Positions 16,377-26,870 of a DNA stretch of 64,000 bases are shown here, piece after piece. A program made the position numbers and the translations under genes. Origin of the DNA: Catellatospora sichuanensis (GTDB lineage: Bacteria > Actinomycetota > Actinomycetes > Mycobacteriales > Micromonosporaceae); contig NZ_ML660189.1 of NCBI RefSeq assembly GCF_007483665.1, forward strand, positions 210,440 through 274,439. The letters are read 5' to 3'. The notes beneath the pieces were generated by a model that saw only the letters and a list, made by a program, of their open reading frames with translations, was not told the origin of the DNA and did not search any database. The stretch's first letter is position 1. Each line of letters starts with the position of its first letter.

Positions 16377-17156
16377 ATGAAGATCGTCGTACTTGTCAAG
16401 CAGGTGCCGGACTCCGGCGCCGAGCGCAATCTGCGCGCGGACGACAACACCGTCGACCGTGCCTCGGCCAACAACGTCATCAACGAGATGGACGAGTACG
16501 CCATCGAGGAGGCGCTGCGGCTGCAGGAGGCGCACGGCGGTGAGGTGACCGTGCTGACCATGGGGCCGGACCGGGCCACCGAGTCGATCCGCAAGGCGCT
16601 GTCCATGGGCCCCGACGCGGCCGTGCACGTCCTCGACGACGCCCTCGCCGGCACCGACGCGCTCGGCACCAGCAAGGTGCTCGCCGCGGCGATCAGCGAG
16701 CTCGCCCCCGACCTGGTCATCTCCGGGGCCGAGTCGACCGACGCCCGCGGCCAGGTCATGCCGCACATGCTGGCCGAGCGGCTCGGCTTCGCGGCGCTGA
16801 CCGGGGCGCGCAAGCTCACCGTCGAGGGTTCGCAGCTGACCGTGGAGCGCCAGACCGAGGAGGGGTACGAGGTCGTCACGGCCGCCACCCCCGCCATCGT
16901 CAGCGTGTGGGACACCATCAACGAGCCGCGCTACCCGTCCTTCAAGGGCATCATGGCCGCCAAGAAGAAGCCGGTGGCCACCAAGTCGCTGGCCGACCTG
17001 CAGGTCCCGGCCGACCAGGTGGGCTGGGCGGGCGCCGCCACCACCGTGCTGTCGCACAGCAAGCGCCCGGCGCGCAGCGCCGGCCAGAAGGTCGCCGACT
17101 CCGGTGAGGGCGGCGTCGCGCTGGTCGAGTTCCTGTCGTCCGAGAAGTTCGTCTGA
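16377..17156 (+). CDS. etfB: electron transfer flavoprotein beta subunit
   Basis: A 259-residue EtfB. It begins MKIVVLVKQVPDS and carries NEMDEYAIEEALRLQE and the AMP-site region VTVLTMGPDRATESIRKALS. The conserved DARGQVMPHMLAERLGF follows. With EtfA it forms the heterodimer that passes electrons from acyl-CoA dehydrogenases towards the quinone pool. The upstream in-frame ATG (16338) is rejected because homologues start at MKIVVLVKQ. An AGGAGGG site lies 13 nt before ATG 16377, a somewhat long spacing. etfA follows after 14 nt. A candidate TetR-type site is upstream. Confidence 0.93.
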   Translation: MKIVVLVKQVPDSGAERNLRADDNTVDRASANNVINEMDEYAIEEALRLQEAHGGEVTVLTMGPDRATESIRKALSMGPDAAVHVLDDALAGTDALGTSKVLAAAISELAPDLVISGAESTDARGQVMPHMLAERLGFAALTGARKLTVEGSQLTVERQTEEGYEVVTAATPAIVSVWDTINEPRYPSFKGIMAAKKKPVATKSLADLQVPADQVGWAGAATTVLSHSKRPARSAGQKVADSGEGGVALVEFLSSEKFV

Positions 17157-17170
17157 GAGGCTTGCCGACA

Positions 17171-18127
17171 ATGGCTGAGGTTCTGGTAGTCGTCGAGTCC
17201 TCCGGCGGCACGGTCAAGAAGGTCACGCTCGAGATGCTGACCCTGGCGCGCTCGCTCGGCGAGCCCGCCGCGGTGGTGCTGGGCGCGCCCGGCACGGCCG
17301 CCCCGCTCGTCGACAAGCTCGGCGAGTACGGCGCGGTGAAGGTCTACGCGGCCGAGAGCACCGAGATCGACGAGCACCTGGTCGCCCCCAAGGCCACCGC
17401 GCTCGCGCAGCTGGTCAAGGCCGTCTCCCCGGCGGCGGTGCTGATCGGTTCCACCCAGGAGGGCAAGGAGATCGCGGGCCGGCTCGCGGTCAAGCTGGAC
17501 AACGGCGTGCTCACCGACGTGGTCGAGCTGGCCGCCGACGGCACCGCCACCCAGGTCGCCTTCGCGGGTTCCACCATCGTGAAGTCCAAGGTCACCAAGG
17601 GCCTGCCGCTGGTCACCGTCCGGCCGAACTCGCTCACGCCCAGCCCCGCCGCGGCCACGCCGTCGGTGGAGCAGGTCGAGGTCGCGCTCGCCGACACCGA
17701 CAAGCTGGCCGTGGTCACCAAGCGCGTCGCCGAGGCCAAGGGCGCCCGCCCGGAGCTGACCGAGGCGTCGATCGTCGTCTCCGGCGGCCGCGGCGTCGGC
17801 TCGGCGGAGAACTTCCGGGTCGTCGAGGAGCTCGCCGACCTGCTCGGTGCGGCGGTCGGCGCGTCGCGCGCGGCCACCGACTCCGGCTTCTACCCGCACG
17901 CCTTCCAGGTGGGGCAGACCGGCAAGACGGTGTCGCCGCAGCTCTACGTCGCGCTGGGCATCTCGGGCGCGATCCAGCACCGGGCCGGCATGCAGACCTC
18001 GAAGACCATCGTCGCGGTGAACAAGGACACCGAGGCGCCGATCTTCGAGCTGGCCGACTTCGGTGTGGTGGGTGACCTGTTCCAGGTCGTGCCGCAGGCC
18101 GCGGAGGAGATTCGCAAGCGTCGTTAG
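17171..18127 (+). CDS. etfA: electron transfer flavoprotein alpha subunit
   Basis: A 318-residue EtfA. The N-terminal domain (about 1-190) pairs with EtfB. The C-terminal FAD domain shows [21 protein letters not shown] and the hallmark [20 protein letters not shown] with [19 protein letters not shown]. It carries the FAD of the complex. ATG 17171 is preferred over a TTG at 17162 by homology (MAEVLVVVE) and a GAGAGG site 10 nt upstream. It is cotranscribed with etfB and followed by a 13-bp hairpin. Confidence 0.95.
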   Translation: MAEVLVVVESSGGTVKKVTLEMLTLARSLGEPAAVVLGAPGTAAPLVDKLGEYGAVKVYAAESTEIDEHLVAPKATALAQLVKAVSPAAVLIGSTQEGKEIAGRLAVKLDNGVLTDVVELAADGTATQVAFAGSTIVKSKVTKGLPLVTVRPNSLTPSPAAATPSVEQVEVALADTDKLAVVTKRVAEAKGARPELTEASIVVSGGRGVGSAENFRVVEELADLLGAAVGASRAATDSGFYPHAFQVGQTGKTVSPQLYVALGISGAIQHRAGMQTSKTIVAVNKDTEAPIFELADFGVVGDLFQVVPQAAEEIRKRR

Positions 18128-18139
18128 GCGTACGCCTTC

Positions 18140-18176
18140 GTGAGGGCCCGGCGGGAACCCCCTGCCGGGCCCTCAC
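18140..18176 (+). terminator. hairpin after etfA
   Basis: Perfect 13-bp inverted repeat 18140-18152 / 18164-18176, 12 nt after the etfA stop, without a T run. It probably separates etfBA from the cysteine desulfurase gene. Confidence 0.65.
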
Positions 18177-18230
18177 TCGCGTACACCTGGAACGCGGGGG
18201 AGCCCCCTTGCGGCTAGGCTTGGCGGCGAG

Positions 18231-19394
18231 ATGGCCTACCTTGATCATGCGGCGACCACGCCGATGCTGCCCGAGGCGCTGGACGCCTACGTCGCGACCG
18301 CCCGTGAGGTCGGCAACGCCTCGTCGTTGCACGGCGCGGGTCGCGCTGCCCGCCGCCGGGTGGAGGAGTCGCGCGAGCGCATCGCCGCGGTGCTGGGCGC
18401 ACGTCCGTCCGAAGTGATCTTCACCGGCGGCGGCACCGAGAGCGACAACCTCGCGATCAAGGGCGTCTACTGGGCCCGCCGCCCGGAGGGGCGGACGAAG
18501 GTCCTGGCCGGTGCCGTCGAGCACCATGCGGTGCTGGACGCGGTGCACTGGCTGGGCGAGCACGAGGGCGCCGAGGTGGTCTCGCTGCCGGTGGACCACG
18601 AGGGCCGGGTGCGGCCGGAGGTGCTGGCCGAGGCGCTGGACGACACGGTCGCGCTGGTCAGCGTCATGTGGGCGAACAACGAGGTCGGCACGGTCCAGCC
18701 GATCGCCGAGCTGGCCGCGCTGGCCGCGGCGCGTGGGGTGCCCCTGCACACCGACGCCGTCCAGGCCGTCGGCCAGGTGCCGGTGGACTACGCCGCCAGC
18801 GGTGTCGCCGCGCTCACCGTCACCGGGCACAAGCTGGGCGGCCCGCTCGGTGTCGGCGCGCTGGTGCTGGGCCGCGACGTGGCCTGCACCCCGCTGCTGC
18901 ACGGCGGCGGTCAGGAACGTGACGTGCGCTCCGGCACGCTGGACGTGCCCGGGATCGTCTCCTTCGCGGTGGCCGTCGAGCACGCCGTCAAGCACCAGGA
19001 GCAGCACGCGCAGCGGCTCGCCGCGCTGCGCGACGAGCTGATCGAGCGGGTGCGGGCCGTGGTCCCCGACGCGGTCCTCAACGGCGCGCCGACCGACCGG
19101 CCCGGCGCACGGCTGCCCGGCAACGCGCACTTCGGCTTCCCCGGCTGCGAGGGCGACGCCCTCCTGCTGCTGCTCGACGCCCAGGACATCGCCGTCTCCA
19201 CCGGCTCGGCCTGCTCCGCCGGCGTGGCCCAGCCCTCGCACGTCCTCCTGGAGATGGGCGCCGACCCCCTGGCGGCCCGCACCTCCCTCCGCTTCACCCT
19301 CGGCCACACCAGCACCCGCGCCGACCTCGACGCCCTCATCACGGCCCTGCCCCCCGCCGTCGACCGCGCCCGCCGCGCCGGCATGTCCCGCTGA
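18231..19394 (+). CDS. cysteine desulfurase (IscS/NifS family)
   Basis: A 387-residue fold-type I PLP enzyme converting cysteine to alanine with persulfide formation. It begins [14 protein letters not shown]-binding residues include EHHA and the Schiff-base Lys201 in TGHKLGGP. The persulfide cysteine is Cys328 in STGSACSAG, on the class I long loop. It directly precedes mnmA, as in mycobacteria, so it probably supplies sulfur for tRNA 2-thiolation; Fe-S assembly is also possible. The next gene is 115 nt away beyond a palindrome. ATG 18231 has a weak ribosome site. Confidence 0.93.
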   Translation: MAYLDHAATTPMLPEALDAYVATAREVGNASSLHGAGRAARRRVEESRERIAAVLGARPSEVIFTGGGTESDNLAIKGVYWARRPEGRTKVLAGAVEHHAVLDAVHWLGEHEGAEVVSLPVDHEGRVRPEVLAEALDDTVALVSVMWANNEVGTVQPIAELAALAAARGVPLHTDAVQAVGQVPVDYAASGVAALTVTGHKLGGPLGVGALVLGRDVACTPLLHGGGQERDVRSGTLDVPGIVSFAVAVEHAVKHQEQHAQRLAALRDELIERVRAVVPDAVLNGAPTDRPGARLPGNAHFGFPGCEGDALLLLLDAQDIAVSTGSACSAGVAQPSHVLLEMGADPLAARTSLRFTLGHTSTRADLDALITALPPAVDRARRAGMSR

Positions 19395-19414
19395 CCCCCG
19401 CCAGGGCCTCTTCG

Positions 19415-19477
19415 CGTTGATCATGAACTTGTGGCGATGACACGCTGTCGACCTGTGCCATAAGTTCATGATCAACG
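19415..19477. repeat. long palindrome between cysteine desulfurase and mnmA
   Basis: 21-nt arms (19415-19435 / 19457-19477, one mismatch) reading CGTTGATCATGAACTTGTGG, with a 21-nt loop, 20 nt after the desulfurase stop and 32 nt before mnmA. The core GTTGATCATGAA resembles the arm of the palindrome at 44819. Confidence 0.8.
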
Positions 19478-19509
19478 AGTGGGGTGGGCAGGCGGGTAGG
19501 CTGTCGGGC

Positions 19510-20589
19510 GTGCGAGTGCTGGCGGCTATGTCTGGTGGAGTGGATTCGGCGGTGGCGGCTGCCCGGGCCGTGGCGGCCGGGCACGACGTCACCGGGGTGC
19601 ATCTGGCGCTGTCGAAGAATGCGGCGACGCATCGGACCGGGGCGCGGGGGTGCTGCACCAAGGAGGACGCGCACGACGCGCGGCGGTCGGCGGACGTGCT
19701 CGGGATCCCGTTCTACGTGTGGGACATGGCCGAGCGCTTCCACGAGGACGTGGTCGAGGACTTCGTCGCCGAGTACGCGGCGGGGCGCACCCCGAACCCG
19801 TGCCTGCGCTGCAACGAGAAGATCAAGTTCGCGGCGGTGCTGGACCGGGCGCTGGCCCTGGGCTTCGACGCGGTGGTCACCGGCCACCACGCCCGGCTCG
19901 GCGCGGACGGGCTGCTGCGCCGCAGCGTGGACCTCGCCAAGGACCAGTCGTACGTGCTGGCGGTGCTCAACTCCGAGCAGCTCGGCCACTCGATGTTCCC
20001 GCTGGGCGACTCGACCAAGGAGCAGGTGCGCGCCGAGGCGCATGCCCGCGGCCTGGCCGTCGCCGACAAGCCCGACTCGCACGACATCTGCTTCATCGCC
20101 GACGGCGACACCCAGGGCTTCCTGCGCAAGCACCTGGGCAGCGAGCCGGGCGACATCGTCGACGCCGGCACCGGCGAGGTGCTGGGCAAGCACGACGGGG
20201 CGTTCGCGTACACGGTGGGCCAGCGCAAGGGGCTGGCGCTGGGCCGGCCCGCGCCGGACGGCCGCCCCCGCTACGTGCTGTCGATCACGCCGGTCACCAA
20301 CACGGTCACCGTCGGCCCGGCGGAGGCGCTGGAGGTCTCGCAGGTCGACGGCACCCGCACGGTCTGGATCGCGGGCGAGCCGCCGGTCGGCCCGATCGAG
20401 TGCGAGGTGCAGCTGCGGGCGCACGGCCGCCCCGCGCCCGCCGTCGTCGAGCTGGACGGATCCGCGATGAGCGCGCGCCTGCGCCGCCCCGAGCGCGGCA
20501 TCGCCGCAGGCCAGGCCGTCGTCGCCTACCGGCCGGACCCGGCGGGCGACATCGTGCTCGGCAGCGCCACCATCACCACCGCGTCATGA
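19510..20589 (+). CDS. mnmA: tRNA-specific 2-thiouridylase MnmA
   Basis: A 359-residue ATP-pyrophosphatase that thiolates U34 of tRNAs for Lys, Glu and Gln. The PP-loop is SGGVDS near the N terminus. The two catalytic cysteines lie in [12 protein letters not shown] and SHDICFIAD. The tRNA-binding region TGHHAR and the C-terminal beta-barrel starting YTVGQRKGL are present. GTG 19510 ([13 protein letters not shown]) is chosen because homologues start just before the PP-loop and the upstream part of the frame is inside the palindrome. Sulfur probably comes from the adjacent cysteine desulfurase. Confidence 0.95.
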   Translation: MRVLAAMSGGVDSAVAAARAVAAGHDVTGVHLALSKNAATHRTGARGCCTKEDAHDARRSADVLGIPFYVWDMAERFHEDVVEDFVAEYAAGRTPNPCLRCNEKIKFAAVLDRALALGFDAVVTGHHARLGADGLLRRSVDLAKDQSYVLAVLNSEQLGHSMFPLGDSTKEQVRAEAHARGLAVADKPDSHDICFIADGDTQGFLRKHLGSEPGDIVDAGTGEVLGKHDGAFAYTVGQRKGLALGRPAPDGRPRYVLSITPVTNTVTVGPAEALEVSQVDGTRTVWIAGEPPVGPIECEVQLRAHGRPAPAVVELDGSAMSARLRRPERGIAAGQAVVAYRPDPAGDIVLGSATITTAS

Positions 20590-20761
20590 CCGCACGCGGT
20601 CACCACCGCGTCCTCTCGACCCGCCGGCACGGTGTCCGTCGAGCCCTCTCCACAGGTGTGGATCACCACGTCCGGGCGACGTGCGTGCCGCCCACCCCGC
20701 CGTCTCCGCGCCGCGGAGCGGCCGCACCGGGTTGTCCCCGCGAGCAGAACGAGGCCTCACC

Positions 20762-21802
20762 ATGAGCACGCCGGACGAGAACAGCACCACCCCCGCCGAG
20801 CCGCTGTGGCCCGCGGGGTCGGCGACGGGCATCGGCTCGTTGCCGGGCACCGACATCGCCGAGGCGATCAGGTTCACCCTCGGCGAGCTGCCCGACCTGC
20901 CGTACCTGCCGGAATTGCCGGGGCGCGGGCCCGGCGCGGACATGATCGGCCGCAGTGCCGGGCTGCTGGTCGAGCTGCCGGTGGAGATCTACGCAGGCCG
21001 GTGGCGGGTCGCCGCGAGTGCGGGCCGGGAGCTCCGCCAGGCGTACGACCTGCGCGAGCGCGACCTCGACCAGCTCACCGAGCAGGCCGACGGCTTCACC
21101 GGGACGCTGAAGGTGCAGTCGGCCGGACCGTGGACGCTGGCCGCCAACATCGAGCTGGCCCTCGGCGAGGCGCTCGTCTCCGACCACGGCGCCTCCCGTG
21201 ACCTGGCGGCCTCGCTCGCCGAAGGGCTCAAGACGCACGTCGCCGACGTGCAGCGCCGGGTGCCCGGCGCGAAGGTGCTGCTCCAGCTGGACGAGCCGTC
21301 GCTGCCCGCGGTGCTGGCCGGACGGGTGCGCACCGCCAGCACCCTGCACACGTACCGCTCGGTGGCCCCGTCGACCGTCCGGGACACGCTCATCTCGGTG
21401 ATCGACGCGGCAGGCGTGCCGGTGATCGTGCACTGCTGCGCGCCCGACGCGCCCATGGCACTGCTGCGCGAGGCCGGGGCGGCCGGGCTCGCGCTGGACC
21501 TGGAGCTGGTCGGCACCGGCGCGGAGAAGCTCGACGCGATCGGCGAGATGATCGACGCCGGGCTGGGCCTGTTCGCGGGCGTAGCGCGCACGACGCCCCC
21601 GGCGAACGGCCGGCAGCCCGACGGCGCGGTGCTGGCCGAGCGGGTCAAGCGGCTGTGGCGGGACCTCGGGTTCGCCGACGAGCTGCTGGCGCAGCGGGTG
21701 GTGATGACGCCGTCGTGCGGCCTGGCGGGCGCGTCGCCCGCGTACGCCCAGGCGGTTTTGAAGGCGTGCCGCGAAGCCGGCCGCCGCCTCATCGAGCAGT
21801 GA
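20762..21802 (+). CDS. MetE-like protein (cobalamin-independent methionine synthase C-terminal domain)
   Basis: A 346-residue UROD/MetE-like TIM-barrel protein, less than half the length of full MetE (about 750 aa), matching only its C-terminal catalytic half. Zinc-site residues appear as VHCC (His plus Cys) and TPSCGLAG (Cys), with an intervening acidic strand. It starts GIGSLPGTD, typical of actinobacterial short homologues located next to mnmA and ligA (compare Rv3015c). Short archaeal MetE-like proteins methylate homocysteine from corrinoid donors, so activity is possible but unproven. ATG 20762 has GAGG 8-11 nt upstream. The upstream 170 nt hold no gene. Confidence 0.75.
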   Translation: MSTPDENSTTPAEPLWPAGSATGIGSLPGTDIAEAIRFTLGELPDLPYLPELPGRGPGADMIGRSAGLLVELPVEIYAGRWRVAASAGRELRQAYDLRERDLDQLTEQADGFTGTLKVQSAGPWTLAANIELALGEALVSDHGASRDLAASLAEGLKTHVADVQRRVPGAKVLLQLDEPSLPAVLAGRVRTASTLHTYRSVAPSTVRDTLISVIDAAGVPVIVHCCAPDAPMALLREAGAAGLALDLELVGTGAEKLDAIGEMIDAGLGLFAGVARTTPPANGRQPDGAVLAERVKRLWRDLGFADELLAQRVVMTPSCGLAGASPAYAQAVLKACREAGRRLIEQ

Positions 21803-21820
21803 CCTCGCGTATCGCCGCAC

Positions 21821-22495
21821 CTATCGAGTGCGCGGTGCGGCAGCCGCGTCGGCCGGTGTGCGGTGGCGCAGGATGTGGAAGGCGTGGTCGAGCAGGGCGG
21901 GGTCGCCTGTCGTGGTGACGGCGTCGGTGGCGGGGGTGCGGCCACGGGTCAGCGCGTCGAAGGTGGCCAGGTCGCAGGTCACCACGAGGTCGGCGGGTGC
22001 CGGTGCCGGGCCGGACCGGGCGCGTACGCCGCCGTCGTCGGCGCTCACGTGGAAGACTTCCTCGCCCACCTGGAACTGATAGGTCTCGCGTAGCCCGCGC
22101 CCGGCTTCCGGCGGGCAGCGCTCGGCGAGGTAGAGCGCGATCAGCTCGGCCCGGGCGGTGCCGGGATCGATCTCGTCGTCGACCGGCAGCTCGGCGCCCC
22201 AGGTGGCGAGTTCGATCAGCAGCGGGCGCAGCCGCTCGCCGTACGCGGTCAGCTCGTAGGCGCGCACGTCCGCGGCCGCCGGCAGGGCGCGCCGGACCAC
22301 GACCCCGCTGCGTTCCAGCAACTGGAGCCGCTCGGCCAGGCGGTTGGTCCCCATCGCGGGCAGCAGCGTCAGGAGTTCCTTGAACCGTCTCGGCCCGAGC
22401 AGCAGCTCGCGCACGATGAGAAGGGTCCACCTCTCACCGAGCACGTCCAGCGAGCGCGCGATCGGGCACACCTGGCCGTACATCCGCTTGGGCAT
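21821..22495 (-). CDS. HxlR-type winged-helix regulator with SCP2-like tail
   Basis: A 224-residue regulator. Residues about 8-100 form an HxlR/MarR-like winged helix starting with the conserved Cys (GQVCPIARSLDVLGERWTLL), with LGPRRFKEL and GTNRLAERLQLLE as the recognition region. The C-terminal ~100 residues resemble a sterol-carrier-like domain common in actinobacterial HxlR proteins. The conserved N-terminal Cys suggests sensing of electrophiles or redox stress. It is divergent from an SDR gene, and two direct repeats in the shared promoter are its probable operators. ATG 22495. Confidence 0.85.
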   Translation of the reverse strand: MPKRMYGQVCPIARSLDVLGERWTLLIVRELLLGPRRFKELLTLLPAMGTNRLAERLQLLERSGVVVRRALPAAADVRAYELTAYGERLRPLLIELATWGAELPVDDEIDPGTARAELIALYLAERCPPEAGRGLRETYQFQVGEEVFHVSADDGGVRARSGPAPAPADLVVTCDLATFDALTRGRTPATDAVTTTGDPALLDHAFHILRHRTPADAAAAPRTR

Positions 22496-22525
22496 GGTTT
22501 GAGCATACCTTTCACATGGCAGCAG

Positions 22526-22567
22526 CTATATGATTCGTATCTCAGGTCGCAACTATATTTTTCGTAT
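22526..22567. promoter_or_regulatory. direct-repeat operator between HxlR and SDR genes
   Basis: CTATATGATTCGTAT (22526-22540) and CTATATTTTTCGTAT (22553-22567) match at 13 of 15 positions, with starts 27 nt apart. The second also forms a partial palindrome (ACTAT...ATAGT) and overlaps a possible -10 TATAGT. The layout fits an HxlR regulator binding two sites in the divergent promoter. Confidence 0.6.
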
Positions 22568-22605
22568 AGTGTCGCCGGTGAAGCAAGTCCCACCAGGAGG
22601 CGAAG

Positions 22606-23304
22606 ATGAAGATCAATGGTTCTGTGGCACTCGTGACGGGTGCCAACCGCGGCCTCGGCAAGGCTTTCGCCGAGGAGCTGCTGGCCCGCGGCGCATCGAA
22701 GGTGTACGCCACCGCGCGCGTCGCCGCGTCGATCACCGATCCGCGGGTCGTCCCGCTCCAGCTCGACATCACCGACTCCGCTTCGGTGGCGGCCGCCGCG
22801 AAGCAGGCCGGCGACGTGCAGCTACTGATCAACAATGCCGGTATCACGACCGGGGCGGGCATCCTGGACGGTGACGAAGCGCTGCACCGCGAGATGGAGA
22901 CCAACTACTTCGGCACGGTCCGGGTGTCCCGCGAGTTCGCGCCGATCCTGGCCGCCAACGGGGGCGGTGCCATCGTCAACGTGCTCTCCGCACTGTCCTG
23001 GTTCTCGCTGCCCACCACCGCGGGCTACTCGGCGTCGAAGTCCGCCGCCTGGGCGGCCACCAACGCGCTGCGCCTGAAGCTGCACGACCAGGGCACCCTG
23101 GTCACCGGAGTGCACATCGGCTACATCGACACCGACATGGCCGCCCACGTCGACGGCCCGAAGGTCGCGCCCGGGCACGTGGTGGCACAGGTCCTGGACG
23201 GGGTCGAGGAAGGGCTGCCCGAAGTGCTCGCCGACGACGTCAGCCGCCAGGTCAAGGCCGGCCTCTCCGGCGACCTGCGCAACCTGTACCCGGCCGTCGC
23301 CTGA
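22606..23304 (+). CDS. short-chain dehydrogenase/reductase
   Basis: A 232-residue classical SDR. It has the NAD(P)-binding TGANRGLG (11-18), LDITD, NNAG (about 75-78), catalytic Ser in VLSALSWF and the YSASK catalytic Tyr/Lys. The substrate is unknown; HxlR/SDR pairs are usually detoxification units for reactive carbonyls or quinones. It starts at ATG 22606, 10 nt after a strong AGGAGG, and is divergent from HxlR, so repression by HxlR is likely. Confidence 0.9.
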   Translation: MKINGSVALVTGANRGLGKAFAEELLARGASKVYATARVAASITDPRVVPLQLDITDSASVAAAAKQAGDVQLLINNAGITTGAGILDGDEALHREMETNYFGTVRVSREFAPILAANGGGAIVNVLSALSWFSLPTTAGYSASKSAAWAATNALRLKLHDQGTLVTGVHIGYIDTDMAAHVDGPKVAPGHVVAQVLDGVEEGLPEVLADDVSRQVKAGLSGDLRNLYPAVA

Positions 23305-23373
23305 CGTCCGAGGGCCCGGGTGGCCGTTCCGGCGGCCGCCCGGCCGCCCCTCGGGTGGCGTCGGGGTGGCAGT

Positions 23374-24378
23374 ATGCCGCAGGTGACGGTGATGGACGCG
23401 GCCAGCGGGTCGCTCTTCGGGTTGGCGTACGGCGACGCGCTGGGCAAGCCGACCGAGTTCCGCAAGTACACCGAGATCACGGCGGACTACGGGCCGGGTG
23501 GGCCGCGGGAGCTGCCCGAGCCCGCGCTCGTCACGGACGACACGCAGATGGCGCTCGCGGTGGCCTGGGCGCTGCGCGACGCGGCCGAGCCGGTCCCGGC
23601 CGTGCTCGAACCGCTGCTGCGCGAGCGGTTCCTGGCCTGGGCGCAGAGCCCGTACAACAACCGCGCTCCCGGCATGACCTGTCTGAACGCCTGCGCGAAC
23701 CTGTCGCAGGGGCTGCGCTGGCAGGAGGCGACCGTGGCCGGGTCGAAGGGCTGCGGCGCGAACATGCGGGTCACCCCGGTGGGCCTGATCGCGGAGTACG
23801 ACCTGGACGCCCTGGCCGGGGTGGCGCAGCTGCAGGCGGGGCTGACCCACGGGCACCCGACCGGGCTGGCCGCGGCCGAGCTGACCGCGCTGGCGGTGCG
23901 CCTGCTTCGCGACGGTCTGGCCCTGCCGGACGTGCCCGGAGCGCTGCGGGACCGCTGCGCCGAACAGCGCACCGTCTACCGCGAGGACTGGCTCGGCGAC
24001 CTGTGGCAGCGGCCGGGTGTGCTGACGCCTGAGGAATTCATCGCGCGCGGTTGGGACGAGTGCGGCGATGCGCTGGACCAGCTGCTCGTGGCACTGGCCC
24101 GGCCGGATTCCGGCGGTGACGTCTGCCAGGAGACCGGGGAGGGCTGGATCGCGGAGCAGGCGCTGGCGACGGCGCTGCTGGCGGCGCTGCGCCACGTCGA
24201 CGACCCGGTGGCCGCGCTCGGCCGGGCGGCGGCCACCAACGGCGACTCCGACTCGATCGCCTGCCTGGCGGGCGCGTTCCACGGCGCCGCGGCGGGAATG
24301 GCGGCCTGGCCGGCCGATTGGGCCGAGCGCATCGAGTACACCGACCAGCTCGCCACGCTCGGCACGGCCTGGGACTGA
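23374..24378 (+). CDS. ADP-ribosylglycohydrolase family protein
   Basis: A 334-residue all-helical ADP-ribosyl hydrolase (DraG/ARH fold). The dinuclear metal motifs are intact: GLAYGDALGKPTEF, LVTDDTQM near the N terminus, and NGDSDSIACLAGAFHGA near the C terminus. Such proteins remove ADP-ribose from proteins, nucleic acids or small molecules. No partner transferase is visible nearby. ATG 23374 is used; ATG 23392 (MDAASGSLFG) is an alternative. It is followed by a long palindrome and ligA. Confidence 0.88.
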   Translation: MPQVTVMDAASGSLFGLAYGDALGKPTEFRKYTEITADYGPGGPRELPEPALVTDDTQMALAVAWALRDAAEPVPAVLEPLLRERFLAWAQSPYNNRAPGMTCLNACANLSQGLRWQEATVAGSKGCGANMRVTPVGLIAEYDLDALAGVAQLQAGLTHGHPTGLAAAELTALAVRLLRDGLALPDVPGALRDRCAEQRTVYREDWLGDLWQRPGVLTPEEFIARGWDECGDALDQLLVALARPDSGGDVCQETGEGWIAEQALATALLAALRHVDDPVAALGRAAATNGDSDSIACLAGAFHGAAAGMAAWPADWAERIEYTDQLATLGTAWD

Positions 24379-24417
24379 CCTCCGGCGGCACCGCGTGCGG
24401 CGGCGCGGCGGCGTCAT

Positions 24418-26624
<2,207 letters not shown>

Positions 26625-26870
26625 CGGACCGTCCGCCGTCGGCTCCCCACCCGTCGAACGTGAACGGTGGTCCGGGCAGTGGCGGATGGAGATATACGCA
26701 AGGTCGCATGGGTCTTACATGGAGTGACGGAGGAAAGGGTCAAACAATCACATCTTCGTCACACGCGAACGCGCAGAGTGGTCTGGGGCGTTTTCGGGCT
26801 TAGAGTGAAGTGACCAGCCGCGATCGGCGGGCGGCGCGGTCGCGCGTCAATCGGCCTCGGGAAGGTGTCC

